Assembly (NCBI GenBank): GCA_001792895.1
Contig: MARA01000004.1
Location: 186,001-250,000 of the forward strand
DNA length: 64,000 bases
Origin: Lentinus brumalis
Taxonomy: Eukaryota > Basidiomycota > Agaricomycetes > Polyporales > Polyporaceae
Reading direction: 5' to 3'
Of the stretch, positions 22,223 through 34,900 are shown one piece after another (positions within the stretch are counted from its first letter, which is position 1; each line of letters opens with the position of its first letter). The notes under the pieces are model-generated. The model saw only the letters and a program-made list of their open reading frames with translations. It had not been told where the DNA came from and ran no database searches. Made by a program: the position numbers and the translations under genes.

Positions 22223-25200
22223 GGTTCAGGACTGGATGGCGAGCACGACGCTGCGACGGGCTGATTCGTGCGGGAGGTAGGGGGAGGGAAGGGGGGAAAG
22301 GTGGTGACAAATGCTGCTTGGAAAGCGACCAAGGCGGTGAGGAAGGGCTGCTGGCGGGCGGAAGGGGCTGGCGCTGCGGAAGACGGTGAGCAGGCAGGCA
22401 GGCGGAGGCTGGGGGCGACGACGGCGACGGGGAGACTCACAGGCCAGTGGAGGATCAAAGGAGAGATGCAGCCTCAGTCGCACACCCGTCCCACAAGAGC
22501 GCGCGCTCCCCGGCGCTCTGATCCCACCCGGGCGACTTCCGGCGGTTGCCTCCCTCCGCGACTCCGACTTCCGCCCCGTCGCTGCTCTGCGTCGGCGACA
22601 GATGCGTCCTCGCTGTCTGCCACGATGCCCGACATGCGCCTGCGACGGCGGCGGGGGGCCCGCGCCCGACGCGCCCGCCATCACCGACGCCGCGTCGCTC
22701 GTCGTGCAGTCCCTTTTGATCGCTCCCGCCGGGCCACGTGCTAGCGACGCGATCGTGCCTTCCTAGTCGGTGCCTTGCCGCGCACTACGCCGACCGGCGA
22801 CAAGCCACACAGACATCGAGGCCGCCTCGAGCCTCCACAGGCACGTCGCAGCTCTCATCTACCGCGACGGAACGCGTGTACTCCCGGTGAGTGCTCGAGT
22901 CTCGACTGTTCACTCTCAATTTCTTTCGGGGAAAAGGCTATCACCCCGTGGAATGGTTAAATGAACTTCGTGTTCTTTACGAGCTGTAACGCGACTTTAC
23001 ATGCATTACATAGACTCTGTTTAATGAGTGGTACGCTAGGCCGGCTTAGACATGAGCCTTAGGGTAGCGCGAACATCTCCAGGCCTTCGCCTATCTGCTC
23101 CTCTTCTTTGCGGTAAGTGTTGCATGAGCTGTGCGGTCTGTCAGTATCTTGCATCACTCATAACAGTGTGCACTTGCAGGCTTACCTGGCGTTGACACCG
23201 ATCGCTTGCGATAATGTCGCCTGAGTGGACTCGCGACCCACGCTCAAAGTCGAGCATCGGGACAGCTTGCTGCACAGCACCCTGGGCATATCTGCCCAAG
23301 CTGCCGTCTTGCATTTGCAGCCCGGCCACCTGCACTTGAACAGTGCCTTCATATCTCGTTTTCCCTTCCCAATCGAGTTGCCTCTGCGCGTTCTGAACGC
23401 ATAGTGATTCTTGACGTGGCTGCGTGTCTTGCGCACTCTCTGGATAAAAGCGTGGCGGTCTGGCTTCGTGTCCGACAGAGCATCGCTGCCGCGCTTCTCC
23501 GAGTCCTTTCGCCGCCAAGTAGTTCTGTCCGACGCACCCGCCACTCCGTCCGTTGTCTTCGACGTCGCGTAGCGGAGCACGCGCATCCCTTGTTCACTGG
23601 CGCAGAATCCGTGGCAGCTTCGCGTCGACCCGCGTTCGAAGACAAGCAGCCCTCCTTCCCCACGTCCTCCTTGATCTGGGCAAGAATGCGCGACAGAACG
23701 TCGACAGCCTCCATCGCAATTGCCTTATCCTGCGGCTGCACGAGACGAAGGAACGTGTCCTGGAACCTGTCAGGGTGCCAGAACAGCATCTCTACCCTGG
23801 TGCGTAGCTGTGTCGATGATGTCACAGTCTGGCTTGGTGTCCGACAGACCATCGCTGTCGGAATAGCCCACTTGGCAGAACAGAAAGTTGGCGGAGAGAC
23901 TGTAGCCTTCGCGTTGGTCCGCTTACGAGGCCACGGAGCCGGATGCGTCGCCGTGTCGGTGTCGATGATGTCTGGCTTCCCGTGCGACAGAGCATCGCTG
24001 CCGCCTGGCAATGTCACAATCGTGGCGATTCGCGCAACCGTTCCTGGGTTTTCCACGCACTCCTCTCCCAGTTTACGGCCTTGTCGAACTCGGACAGGTC
24101 GTGCATGTCGTACTCGTTGTACTGCCAGGAGTCGTGTCCGACAGAGCATCGCTGCCGCGCTTCTCTGATTCTGACTCGTCGAGTCGCCTCCAGGCATGAA
24201 TCCTGTCCGACGCATCCGCCTTCCTATGTATGTGTTGCTCTCGGTGTCGCGTAAATGAGCATTCCACGCCGCCCTTGGTCGCCGCTGGTGGCGACGTAGC
24301 CCCGTCGACGAGTGCGCCTCCGACTGGCGACCTGAAGTCCGTTCGACCACTCGCCGATACCTGGATGAAGGCAGCTCAGCCAGCAGTGCTCGGACGTGGC
24401 CTCCCGGATGTCCAGGCAGGTCATGAGCTGGAGTTGTCGGTATGGGTTGTGGCATTCGTGCCGCCCTCGAGGATGTCGGCGAACCGCACCGCGAGCCCTT
24501 CCGCCGTGATTCTGTCCAACTACAAGGCTCTCCGCGAGGTTCCGGAACGCCCTCGTGAGGTAGGGGACTGAGTCTCGGTGGATGGGAATCGAGACTCGGA
24601 CCGTGTCGCGGGGTGGAATCCAGGTGTGCTGCGATCAGAACGGCTTCAGGAGACCTCACGAGGCTGTTGAAGGTCGCCGTGCGCGGGATGGCACGCAATG
24701 ATAGGCGTTAGGCCATGACGAGGCCCGGGGCGCTGTGGGGTCGTATCCTCGTGCGTCGCCCAGGACTCGAGGATCGGGTGAAGGGGTAACTGCACGGTGT
24801 GCACGCGGCCCCAATGCTCCCGCAGCAAACGTTCCTGTCGTTCTTCAGTCCGATAGAGTAGGGTGGTCGTGATTGGAAGGGTATTCTCTACCCGCGACGT
24901 CGGACTATTCGAGTGCCTTTGCCTTCCTATCACTCCCGAGTCGTGTCCATCTGTGACACGAGTGACTCCCAGGACGCTACTCCGCGAGTGGTTTGGCCGC
25001 GTCGATTTTGATTTTGGGATAGTGAGCTCGCCCATACCACCGTCGATGACGACCAACATGCCGTCAGTAGAGCCGGTGGCGAAGTTGGTCGTCTGCAGGG
25101 CAGCCGCTGGTTGAAGTGGAGAATGTGATATGTGCAGGATTGACATGCAACGGGAGAAGCTCTGCACTGCTGGGATGATCACCGCGGACAGCGCAGACTA

Positions 25201-27452
25201 GCAGGCCGGTCTCTGCCAGTGTCAGTGTCAGTGCCAGTGTCAGTGCCAGTGCCAGTGCCAGTGCCAGTGCCAGTGCCAGTGCCTGTGCAAGTATGCAGCG
25301 CGGATCGTAGAACGCGGCAGACGGTTTTCAAGGCGGGGCTGTCACCCGATAGCCAGTCGGTCTAGCTGGGTCATCGTGTGCGGAATGAGGGTGGAGCGAA
25401 AGACGTGTGGCAGGGAAGTCGACGAGCGTCCGGGACATCTGCCGGGCACGCTGCCGTGCGAGGGTCAGTCGAGTGAAGTGCGACTTCACGACTTGAACGC
25501 CACTGCCAGTGCCGAGTGAGAGCATGAGGCAGTTGCTCGCTGCCGCAGTACCGTGGTCCGTGGCGTTGCATCCCCAGACCTCAGTGCTGAATGACGGCTC
25601 TCGCTTGAGCCTGCTTGGCCGTTCTGCATGCTCTGCCTCCTGCCTGTCGCTACTAGCAGTCAAAAGTGACAGGCGAGTGCGCAGAGATATGGAGAAGGGT
25701 CCGTTCCATGGGCAGTGCGAGCGCAAGGCGTCGTCTTGTTGTGTGCGCGCGGCTTGCATCGCCGGGATCGACGGTAGGGACGACGGTTCCCCGCGTGCTG
25801 CAAGAGGCCCCCCAGTGTTGCTGTGCTGACATGTGCGGCTGCCTATCCCGGAGTTCGCGCTACTTGTAAGGCCCTTCCTGAGCCGTGGGTACAAGGGCGC
25901 TGTGCGGTACCCCGACCTCTTGCATTCGAGGGAAAAGAAAGGTGCAAGAGGGGTCGGACGGGCGATCGCATGCGGTTCAGTCCGACCTCCTGGGTGACCA
26001 CCCGGTAGTGTACACGCTCGACGCGTGACCTCGCAGGTCTCGGCTTCGGCTTGCACAAGCGGGCAAGCGTCTCCTTGAGATTGAGACGGTGGCTGGACAC
26101 CTCTCCATGGCATACCAGCGTCGGTGCTACGCTTCTGTGCCGTGCTCAAAGATGTCTGGAGATCGCAGTCAGACGGGTGTGTATCGAACTCGAACGGCTC
26201 CTCACTTACTGCCTTCCAAGTTGGAACTGCTCGTCCGTGACGAATACGGCACCAGCGCGGTCGAACAGACCAAAGCGATTCCGAAGATGCAGTAGCGCCG
26301 TGAGTGGTCCGACGTTTGCGTCTTGCCTCGGTGTCCTGACAGCAGGTGAGTGTTCAGTTATATAACTCCCCGGGCCCGTCGTATCGCCGAAACTCACCTT
26401 CCAGTGCGAGCGTCTTACGCCGTGACCGGCACCTTCGCTCGCCGACCTCTCGATGGGAGTGAGAAGAAACGCTCGAAGGATTCTTCTGAACTCAAGCGCG
26501 GTGGCTTCTCTAGGATGGGGAGTCTCTGACTGTGTGGCGTCCCAAGGATTGGCTGATACGACTACGACAAGGGGGCCCGTCAGTGACAGCAGTAGGGAGA
26601 CGAAGAGGCCTGCTTACTAGTGTGAGCTCGACTCCATCGAGCTGTGCCGACTGACATCAGCTTGTCGTCTAGTAGGGTCCGAGTGGGGGAGGGATGGTAA
26701 GGCGGGGAGGCGAATACTGGAGCGACTTCGGACGGGACGAGGTGAGCTTTATAGCCTTCCGACTCGCCGGCGGCTACTGTGCCTCCGTCCCGCTCGCGAC
26801 AAACACGAAGGTAGGCCGACAACCGTTTCATTCCTGTGACGAAGACCATGTTGATTCAGCCCAAGCAGCATTTGGCCGACCTTTGGTGCTAGCGGCGACT
26901 TCAAGCGGCGGAAAGGAAGACAAACACGAATCGTACCAAGAAGACAAAGATCGCCACTCAGATGGTGCCCCTTGCTTCCAATGTGCCACTCTTCACAACG
27001 GCCAAAGAGACTTTACAGACGTTTGCTCGGCGACTTGCACGGCGGCGAAGGGACCAAGCTGCGGGCACCACTGACGTGATGATACACGGTACACGACTCC
27101 AAAGCGGGAGAAAGACTGCAAGAAACCCGAACAGATGCAGATCGCGCTGAAGATGACGATTGTGTAGCGACCTGGAAGGACTGCGTTCGGGCAGGAACGG
27201 ACTTGCACAATACTGTTTATTGCGGTAGTTTCGGAACGGGCGCCCGGAAGGGTACTGTGCGTCTGAATTCTAAGTACTTGATAGCAGGAGGTTGCGACGC
27301 ACGAACGCTGTTAAATATATACATACACGAGGAACAACGCCTTCGCTGGGCAGACTTTCGGTACAGACATTCAAGACAGAGCCTACATTATGCACGGACA
27401 ACGGCTCAGAGCACGGACGGACGTCAAGAATCTGTGATACGCATGGAGTGTG
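22223..27452. other. 5.2-kb region of decayed sequence and repeats
   Basis: No complete gene is recognisable. Between 23.2 and 24.3 kb the minus strand repeats a peptide of the form EKRGSDALSDT; a 34-bp DNA segment is identical at 23466-23499 and 24132-24165, with weaker copies near 23840 and 23985. Downstream on the minus strand, at about 23290-23340, is a Cys-rich stretch (FKCRWPGCKCK) resembling half a C2H2 finger. Around 25985-26035 minus, the stretch RVHYRVVTQEVG resembles fungal FunK1-type kinases, but no catalytic motif follows. A CCAGTG repeat lies at 25216-25287. Confidence 0.4.
25216..25287. repeat. CCAGTG hexanucleotide repeat
   Basis: Eleven units of CCAGTG or TCAGTG are followed by one CCTGTG, without interruption. 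No reading frame crosses it in a recognisable gene. Confidence 0.9.
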
Positions 27453-29224
27453 TCAAGCCAAGTCGCGGGGAGAGATCACCAACGACTCATCGGCCTTAGA
27501 TGTCTCAGGATGACCTCCGCCTTCTTCCTCACCCGGGGTCTCCAAGCGCGAGCGGACTTGCAACTCGAGACTATCGTCATCGGACCGCGTCGAAAGGCCC
27601 GGATTGACGAAGTTGCCGAGGGACGAGATGAAGCTCGGGGCGCCGTCATATGGGTCCCTCGAGGAACGCAACGGATCGTCGGGGTCGAGCTCCACGACCA
27701 TCTTGTTCGCTTCCTGCAGTTCGAGCAGGAAGTGCGAGATAAGGATCGCCGTGATTCTGCGATTGAACGATGGAGTGCGACAGTGAGGACGCGGTCTCAC
27801 AATGGCGGCGAAATGCGTACGGTGCGGTGAATTCGGTAACAAGACTGCCGGGGCCGTCATCGAGCGCGACCTGTGAACATGAGTTTACAGGTCGGAGGAG
27901 CGAGATGGACCATGTGGCGCACCGCAGTTACAGAAAGGATGAGGTGGAGGACGTTCAGCGTGAACAGAACTCTGTTACCCGGGCCATGTTCGAGCCTTCT
28001 GTCAGAGGATGTCTATTGAGGTGCGTGGGGTTTCGGGACATACGCAAAATATGTGGTCCCTGTGCAGAGAATCAGACCGTCAACAGACTACTCATCTGAC
28101 ATGTTGCCAATGAGAGACATCATGCATACCACCACGAAACATGATATCTGAGAGAGAGAGTCTCCTAGACTGTCGAATATCCCCCGGCCTCCGAGCACCC
28201 CAGTTGCGCAGCTTTGACCAAGTGATCCAGATGAGGAGAACGTCGGTAGTGATGAGCGGTACTCGAGAGATGATCACGACTGTGCAGTTCCGTCAACAAA
28301 TGTACGTCGTTACATGCCAGCCGACCTACGTCTTGTACAAAGTCAGTATGATGAGATTGGACGAGCCGACTTCCGCACCGTAGGTTTAGCGAAGCAGTTG
28401 TATTGTCTGTGTCGAGGCATCCGAACGGCGGGAAGATGAGTCCAGAAAGTTGATAGCCATAGTGAACCTACACCGTAGAGTATCAATATCCTCTGTCGGT
28501 TATAGTACACGAATCAAGGAACATCGATGCACTCACCAAATTAGCACCGACTGGCGCTAGAGACAAAGCCGCGACGAGTAGCCCGAGGAGTTTGCTCCTG
28601 CTCAACACATACACACGAAGGGCAGAGAAGACTCGACCCATATTTTAGATACTACTATGACCCGTGGACTGAACGCATCACTCACCTGCTCCGGGAACAT
28701 ATTGCAGTATCAGCATGGCCTCTCCCGCCCTCTGGAACAAGGAACAACTGCAGACCTCGACAGTTACTTCGGACTGGACTCTGCGAGACATGGTATAGGA
28801 TACACCAACCTCTGTTTCTGGTCAGATTTGCCACGACACCCGGGACTAAGACGACTAACCTTGTCCGAAGGGAAAGAGGCAAACGAGACCAAGGTCATGA
28901 CATAGAACGTCACGATAATCCACCTATTCGCGAAGAACAAAAGTGACGCTCCGTTCAGCTTAGCTGTCCAAAAGCACGCCACTTCTCGATCGAACGTGAT
29001 GAAGGCATCGTAAAAGGGGATGACTAGAGTGGTAGAAAGCATCAAGTTGACATCTATGACCTTGCCACTGATCGAACACACCTGCGGCTGCCAAATTGCA
29101 ATACTCGGTCGTAAGGCTGTTCGGAGACGTCAGCAAGCATTGCTTGTGACGAGACATCAAAATATGCGACGTACATGCTGTAGAATTCGTCCACAATGGC
29201 AGCGGCATCTGCGTCAGAGGACAT
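27453..29224 (-). pseudogene. DUF6533-type multi-pass membrane protein, copy 1, frameshifted
   Basis: The start MSSDADAAAIVDEFYS is at 29224. Exon 2 ends EYCNLAAA and exon 3 holds the DUF6533 signature (FITFDREVACFWTAKLNGASLLFFANRW). Later segments give RVPLITTDVLLIWITWSKL, LFTLNVLHLILSV and the characteristic tail (LLELQEANK, PSFISSLG, VNPGL). These are basidiomycete seven-helix-like membrane proteins of unknown function. Compared with copy 2, the exon beginning near 28822 is 2 nt shorter before the shared Cys-Ser motif, which breaks the frame; other joins are also hard to fit. I therefore call it a probable pseudogene. Confidence 0.55.
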
Positions 29225-30571
29225 GTTGAAGTTGAAGCTGACGGGAGGACGCTAAAGCCAAGGGATAGGTGCGATTGAGCCCGCCGTAGGGTCAACATAT
29301 AAGAAGGACACCAACCGCCGAAGTCGCATCCGCCGTATCTCATTCGATGATGTGGTCGCGCTGTTGTCGGAGATAGAAGAGTTGTGCGAGCACGCCGAGG
29401 CGGCGCTGCATGAGAACGGGTGGCCTGGACGGGACGTCGTTGCGTAACTCTATACCGCCCAGCCAATCGAGGTGTTATGAATGTTCGGATATGATGGTAG
29501 GTCAGAGGAAGAGGAGAAGTACCAGTTCCATGTTTAGACGAACGGGCGGCCGAAGGGAAGAGCGGCAGAACGAGTGGATAAGGCGGTTCCTCATAGAGCA
29601 GTCACAAAGGATCCGAGTGGGACCGGGTGGAATGACTCCGAGCGATTGAGCAAGCTAAGTGAACCGTAAGCGTGCGAGACAACAGAAAAGAACAACTGAC
29701 TATGACAGCAGCCATTCCACAGCTCGAGAGCAAACAACGAACCGCTGTGTGATTACACCTGCGTGCCCGCATCTTAGTGCCAGAAGCCCGCATCTCAGTG
29801 CCAGAAGCCCGCATCTCAGTGTCAGAAGCAAGGGCCGTAGCAGCAGGTGGGCGATGGAGTATGCTTTTGTACAGCGTACTATGATAGAACTATACTGCAT
29901 GGGTACGTACCGAGAGCGAGGAAATGATGTTGAGCGTTCGCAGCGTGCCACAGACACACCTAGACGAACGTCCGCTGCTGGCCGACCTTCGCGTTCGCGT
30001 TCCGCGCGAGCAGCCTCCATTTCCATGAACGACATGCAGTATCGGACACGCACTCATCGGAAGGAAACCCATGCCTGCCTCAAACTGCGCGTCAAGGACG
30101 GAGGAGGTGCGAGGAATGTCTGGCTATCACAGAAGCTGGTGTCGCCCTAATTCTTTGGAATCTCTGTGGAATGACATATGGGAGAGTCATGTCTGCTGGA
30201 GGACGCCTCGCTGCTCACGTCCACCTCCGACTGCCGGTCGTAGACGGCGCCATCGTTCCTGGAGGACTCGTCGGCATCGGGGTTGAAGAAATTGCAGTAT
30301 GTCCAGTGCTAGATGGCGGGGCTGTGAGGCTCGAGCTCAAGGCGCACGGCGGGCTGGCAGTACTTGGGAAGGTGGAGAGCCGTGTAGTTGGCAGTCAGGA
30401 CGAAGTCGCGGTCAGACGCAGATGGGCACGCCCCGCCTATGCGTCGGAGTTCGGACCGGAATCAGCCGACTCACTACTAACTCGCTACTAGTACCAACCA
30501 CACCAGTACCACTAGGCTAGCATCTACTTATGATACATATCGAGTGTGCCAAGGTCGGCCTCGGCGAGAGA
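29225..30571. other. Spacer between the DUF6533-like copies
   Basis: This is the upstream region of copy 1. It resembles the region upstream of copy 2 in patches, for example around 29240-29500 versus 32360-32660. An about 80-bp segment near 30290-30370 recurs near 33015-33095. A 21-bp unit is repeated three times at 29766-29828. No gene was recognised. Confidence 0.45.
29766..29828. repeat. Three tandem copies of a 21-bp unit
   Basis: The unit is CCCGCATCTCAGTGCCAGAAG with one or two changes per copy. It is a multiple of three and stays open in several frames, but no gene is recognised there. Confidence 0.8.
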
Positions 30572-32359
30572 CTACGCGGAATACAACGACTCAACGGTGG
30601 CCTTAGCTGTCTCAGGCGGACCTCCGCCTTCCTCCTCCCCCGGGGCCTTCGAGCGCGAGCGAGATTGCAGCTCGAAGCTATCGTCATCGGACCGCGTCGA
30701 AAGACCCGGATTGACGAAACCGCCAAGGGATGAGATGAAGCTCGGGGCGCTGTCGTATGGGTCCCGCGAGGAACACGGCGGATCGCCGGGGTCGAGCCTC
30801 ACGTCCATCTTGTTCGCTTCTTGCAGCTCGAGGAGGAAGTGCGAGACGATGACCGCTGTGAGTCTGCGGACAGACAGACATGTGAGCAGATCGTGGCAGC
30901 ATGTACTTGACGATACGCACGGAGCGGTGAACGTGGTGACAACACTCTCCCCGAGATTGCCACTGTCTCCGACCTAAGGGGGCGAGCATGAGAACTGACA
31001 TGCGGGTCCGAACTTTGAAGTGCGGGAGAGGCCATTCGACTGACCGCAGCTGCTGACAAGGCCAAGTGGAGGACGTTCAGGCCAAATAGAACACTAAGTT
31101 CCCGTGTTCGAGAAGCTCTCAGATGCAGAATCCCCTTGGCATGGCTGCAGGACGTACGCAAAATAGACGATTCCTGTGGGGGTGGAGTCAGATACATGAT
31201 AAGCTATAGAGAGCATGAGGGCGTTGCTGTGGAGAGACATACCACCGCGAAAGAGGATGTTCGACAGCGAGAGGCTGTTGGACGGTCGGAGTCCCGCGGT
31301 GGCCTTTAAGGCGCCCCAACTGCTCAGCCTTGTCCATGTGATGTAGATGAGTAGAATGTCCGCGACGATGAGCGGTACTCGAGCTACGATCGTGACTGCG
31401 CGACAGATCCGTGAATGAGCGGGCGCCATTGCAAACGACTGCGAGCCAACCTACGCCTTGTAGTAGAGAGTCAGTACGAACGCAACGGTGAAGAGAATGA
31501 ACAAGCCGAACTTAAGATCGAGTGCCACCGTTGTGTTGTCTGATACGAGGCATCCGAACGGCGCGAAGTTCTGTCCAGAAAACTGATAGCCGTAATGAAC
31601 CTGTATTGGAGACCATCAATGTTTCGCGTCGGCGAACCGAATCGCAGGATCATCCATCAACTCACCAGATTGGCAGCCGCTGGTGCCAGAGACAATAAGA
31701 GAATGAAAAGTCCGAGCAGCTTGCTTCTGCTCAACACAAATGCACGGAGAGCAGAGAAGGCTCAAAAGCATCGGAGACGGGGTCAGGTACTCCTGCCTGC
31801 GGACGGGGTGTATAACTCACCAGCCCCCGGAACGAATTGCAGTATCGCAAATGCGTATTGTGCCACAGAGAACGAGGAGCAGCTACAAACGTCAATCATT
31901 ACGAGATATCGTGAATTCTGCGAGGCTTCACACCAACCTCTGGTTCTGTCAGGTTTTGTCGTGGCACAGGTGAAGACGGCTCACCTTATCCGAAGGGAAG
32001 GGTGCGAAGGTGACCAACACCGTGACAAAGTACAACATGGTAAGCCACCTGTTCGCGAAGAACAAAAGTGATGCTCCGGTTCGCTTAGCGGTCCAGAACC
32101 ACGTCACTTCTCGATCAAATGTGAGGAAGGCGTCGTATATGAAGAGGACTATGTGGGGAGGAAAGTGTCAGGGTGGCACGAATGAGCTTTCGCTGACGAT
32201 AGGACACACCGGCGGCTGCCATGATGCAGTAGTCTTCTGTATAGCTGCTCGGCGGTGTCAGCAAGCGTTTACCGTGACCAGAGGCATCAAGATATATGCG
32301 ACGTACATGCTGTAGAACTCGTCCACAACCGCTGCAGCCGCATCTGTGTCAGAGGACAT
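30572..32359 (-). CDS. DUF6533-type multi-pass membrane protein, copy 2
   Basis: The start MSSDTDAAAAVVDEFYS is at 32359. By splice signals the order is a short exon ending at GT 32308, a small exon ending YCIMAAA, then the DUF6533 block (FIYDAFLTFDREVTWFWTAK, ASLLFFANRW). Next come QYAFAILQFVPGA, FSALRAFVLSRSKLLG, a HYGYQFSGQNFAPFG loop, RVPLIVADILLIYITWTRL, NVLHLALSAAAV and the tail LLELQEANKM ... PSFISSLGGF. At least six membrane segments are visible. Function is unknown in the family. Here exon 4 starts in phase, whereas copy 1 lost 2 nt at the same place. One join, near 31390-31440, does not fit a simple GT-AG intron, so the model is incomplete. Confidence 0.6.
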
Positions 32360-34187
32360 GAAGGGAAGACGCTCAAGTGGCCGAGGGCCAAGGGATAGGT
32401 ACGAGTGGGTCTCCTGTCGAGCACGACTGTTATTCCATCATTCATATAGGACGCCGACTGCGGCTCGCCGGTATACTTATGGCGCACGACGGTCCCCCAT
32501 ATCAAACTCAATCATGCCGTCGGGAGTAGAGAGCGCGAGCACGAGGCAGCGCTACATGGGAGCACCCGGACCGGACTTCGTTGCGGAATCTGTATGGGGT
32601 GCAGCCAATGGAGCAGAGTCACTGGACTAACCTGCGGGTGTCATGAATGTCCGGAGATGATGGCTGCTCACATGAACTTGAGAGAGGAACCAGCTTCGTG
32701 TTTGCACCCGGGCCAATGCACAGGCGACGGAAGGGAAGGCTGCGAGCACCGGTGGACAAGGCGGGTTCGAGAAGCACTGACATAATGATATAGCACTTCC
32801 TGAACCTATGGTGGCGCAGCCATATAAATAGGCCAGTAGGGAAGACTCTGGAAAATCGTCAGCGGGGGATGCATTGGACAAAAGCTTGTAAACCGGAAGC
32901 TGGTCAACACCTTCATCATGAAGGGCGTTGCATGAGTCATTGAGACGTCTTTGGATTACTTAACGATACTTACTTACTTAGTGGTTGAGGAGCGTCAAAG
33001 CCCAACTTGCTAGAATCAAGACGTTGCAGTACGTCCAATTTCGGTGTGCTGAGGCTCGAGTTCGACGCGCACAGCGGGCTGGCGGGTGGGCGGGAAGAAG
33101 AAGGAGTCAAGCACGCTTCAGAGTGGGCAGCTGTTGGCAGGAGCGTGAGTCAGACTGATGACGTCGATTGGCGGCGACTTCTCGCACTCTTGCGCGATGA
33201 AATCCGCATCCGAGCCTACACAGGTACCCTGGACACGCCCAGCTGCCTCGCAGCCTCCGCGCAAATCCCGGTGAGTGCTCGAACCTCGGCTTGCGTTCCG
33301 CTCTTCGAAATTATCATCCGGATCGGAAGCTTGGACTAAGTACTAGACATCCCGGCCGTGATATGGTGAAAACCCCTTTGACACGAGCCATATATAACGC
33401 GACTTTACATTTACATACGGTGAACTATTGCGCTGCTCCAGGCTGGTCTAAGCCGGCCAGCAAATGACTACTCGAAAGACTCACCATACTCGAGGAGTTC
33501 TTGGGCAACTTCCTCTGAGTCTGGTTTGCGTCGACCGTGACACGGTCAGCGGCCTTCTATCCTGCTCCTGTCGCCAGCGGCAACTGTGGCTCGGGTTCTC
33601 GCTCGCGAATAAGGACAAACGGTGACTACTTACAATCACTGAGACGAAGGTGATATTACTTCGAGCCACGCAGCGTTTCGCTGACGATTTTTCGTTCTTG
33701 TGGGGACAAGGATCTACAGCCGTTCAAACGTGAGCCGCATCATAGGACAACAGTGATCGCCGCCCTTGTTTCAAGGATACTCCCGAAACGCCAATCTTTA
33801 TCACTGAGCTTTGCATTACAGCCAATTTCAACTGGTTAGTACGAGCAGACATTCCACACGATCACTTACTCAAGACCATTGTCCTCGGAGCGGTGGTTGG
33901 ATGGCTTGATGTTAATACAACAACGATGGAAGCGAATTTTGAAGTTCGAGTACATCAGCGAACTTGAAGGAAATCGGAGATGTGACCCCGCCAGCATCGT
34001 GATGGTGCGCCCTCGAGGCTACTTGCCACCCGCGTAACGAGATTCATATCCGGTTGTGCACTGGCACACGGCCGCGGTCCACCCGAGACGTACCAGCCGA
34101 GCTTCCCTTTTCACTTGCCAAGGAGGAACTGCGGGCTTTGCTCACGTCCTTGCCAACGCGGCCGGAGAGGCACTGTGGACCGGTACG
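32360..34187. other. Region without a recognised gene
   Basis: This is the upstream region of DUF6533-like copy 2, partly similar to the region upstream of copy 1. The stretch 33180-33460 shares short segments with 22790-23060, including CGGTGAGTGCTCGA and TAACGCGACTTTACAT, which suggests old dispersed copies of the same sequence. No complete ORF was recognised. Confidence 0.4.
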
Positions 34188-34900
34188 TCACCGGGCTATA
34201 ATGCTGCTCGAGATCGAGGGAGCAATACGCACGATTACGATGTTGGCCTGCTTCGGGGTCATTTTCGCGAGCTCAAGGCCGCCCAAATGGCATGCGAAGA
34301 CTCCAACGCTTGTAATGAATCGAGTCAACATTTGTTTCCACCTCACGGCAGAAGTTTGAAGGGCATACCTGGGATAATGCCCTCCGAGTCGAGCTGCGGG
34401 CGGGTACTGATCGAGTGCGTCTCGATGATCTAGCCGGTCGCGGACAGTCGCGGACTGTAGCATGTACGTCCTCACCCCGGGGAAGACGCCAGCATGACCC
34501 TTGCTCAGCGTCGCACTCTGCCTGTCGCTTCTCAGACCCTCTCCCCCCGCTTCGACACCAACTAGACGGACGCTCTTGTCAGTAATGATATCGTAAAACG
34601 TCTCGATCGCGTCACTGCTACCGCCGCCGACACACGCCACGACACCCTCGGACAGCTTCCCGACCTCCGCATGCAGCTGCTCCTTGATCTCCTGGCCGAC
34701 GACCCGCTGGAAGTCACTGACAATCGTAGTGAAAGGATGGGCCAATGGCGGATCCGTTGGGGTAAGTGGGTGTTCGACAGGTCCGTCACTCAGTCGCGCC
34801 AAGCCTCGTTCGCCGCGTCCTTGAGCTTACATGACCCGCACGGCGCAGTGGACCGCGACAACTTCTGCACCGAGCTTGCCCTAGCCTCCTTCGTGCTCCG
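34188..34900 (-). pseudogene. Tryptophan synthase beta-domain relic
   Basis: The minus strand reads LGAEVVAV, then LKDAANEAWRD, VTDLSNTH, HPFTTIVSDFQRVVGQEIKEQ, VVACVGGGSSDAIETFYD, SVRLVGVEAGGEGL and SATLSKG ... GVRTYMLQ, then IIETHSIS and LDSEGII. In that order these are the second half of TrpB (the beta domain of fungal TRP5), including the Gly-rich loop that binds the pyridoxal phosphate group. The frame is broken: a TGA replaces the Trp after EAWRD, at least two frameshifts flank the NTH ... HPF stretch, and a TAG replaces a Gln before IIETHSIS. Part of the C-terminus is missing. The N-terminal and alpha domains were not found. Confidence 0.75.

Noticed and set aside
23349..24698. 449-codon ORF on the minus strand
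   Set aside because: Arg/Pro/Ser-rich with no domain; the more protein-like repeated peptide reads in another frame. Treated as part of a decayed region.
25216..25287. CRISPR-like array
   Set aside because: A simple hexanucleotide repeat without spacers, in a eukaryotic genome.
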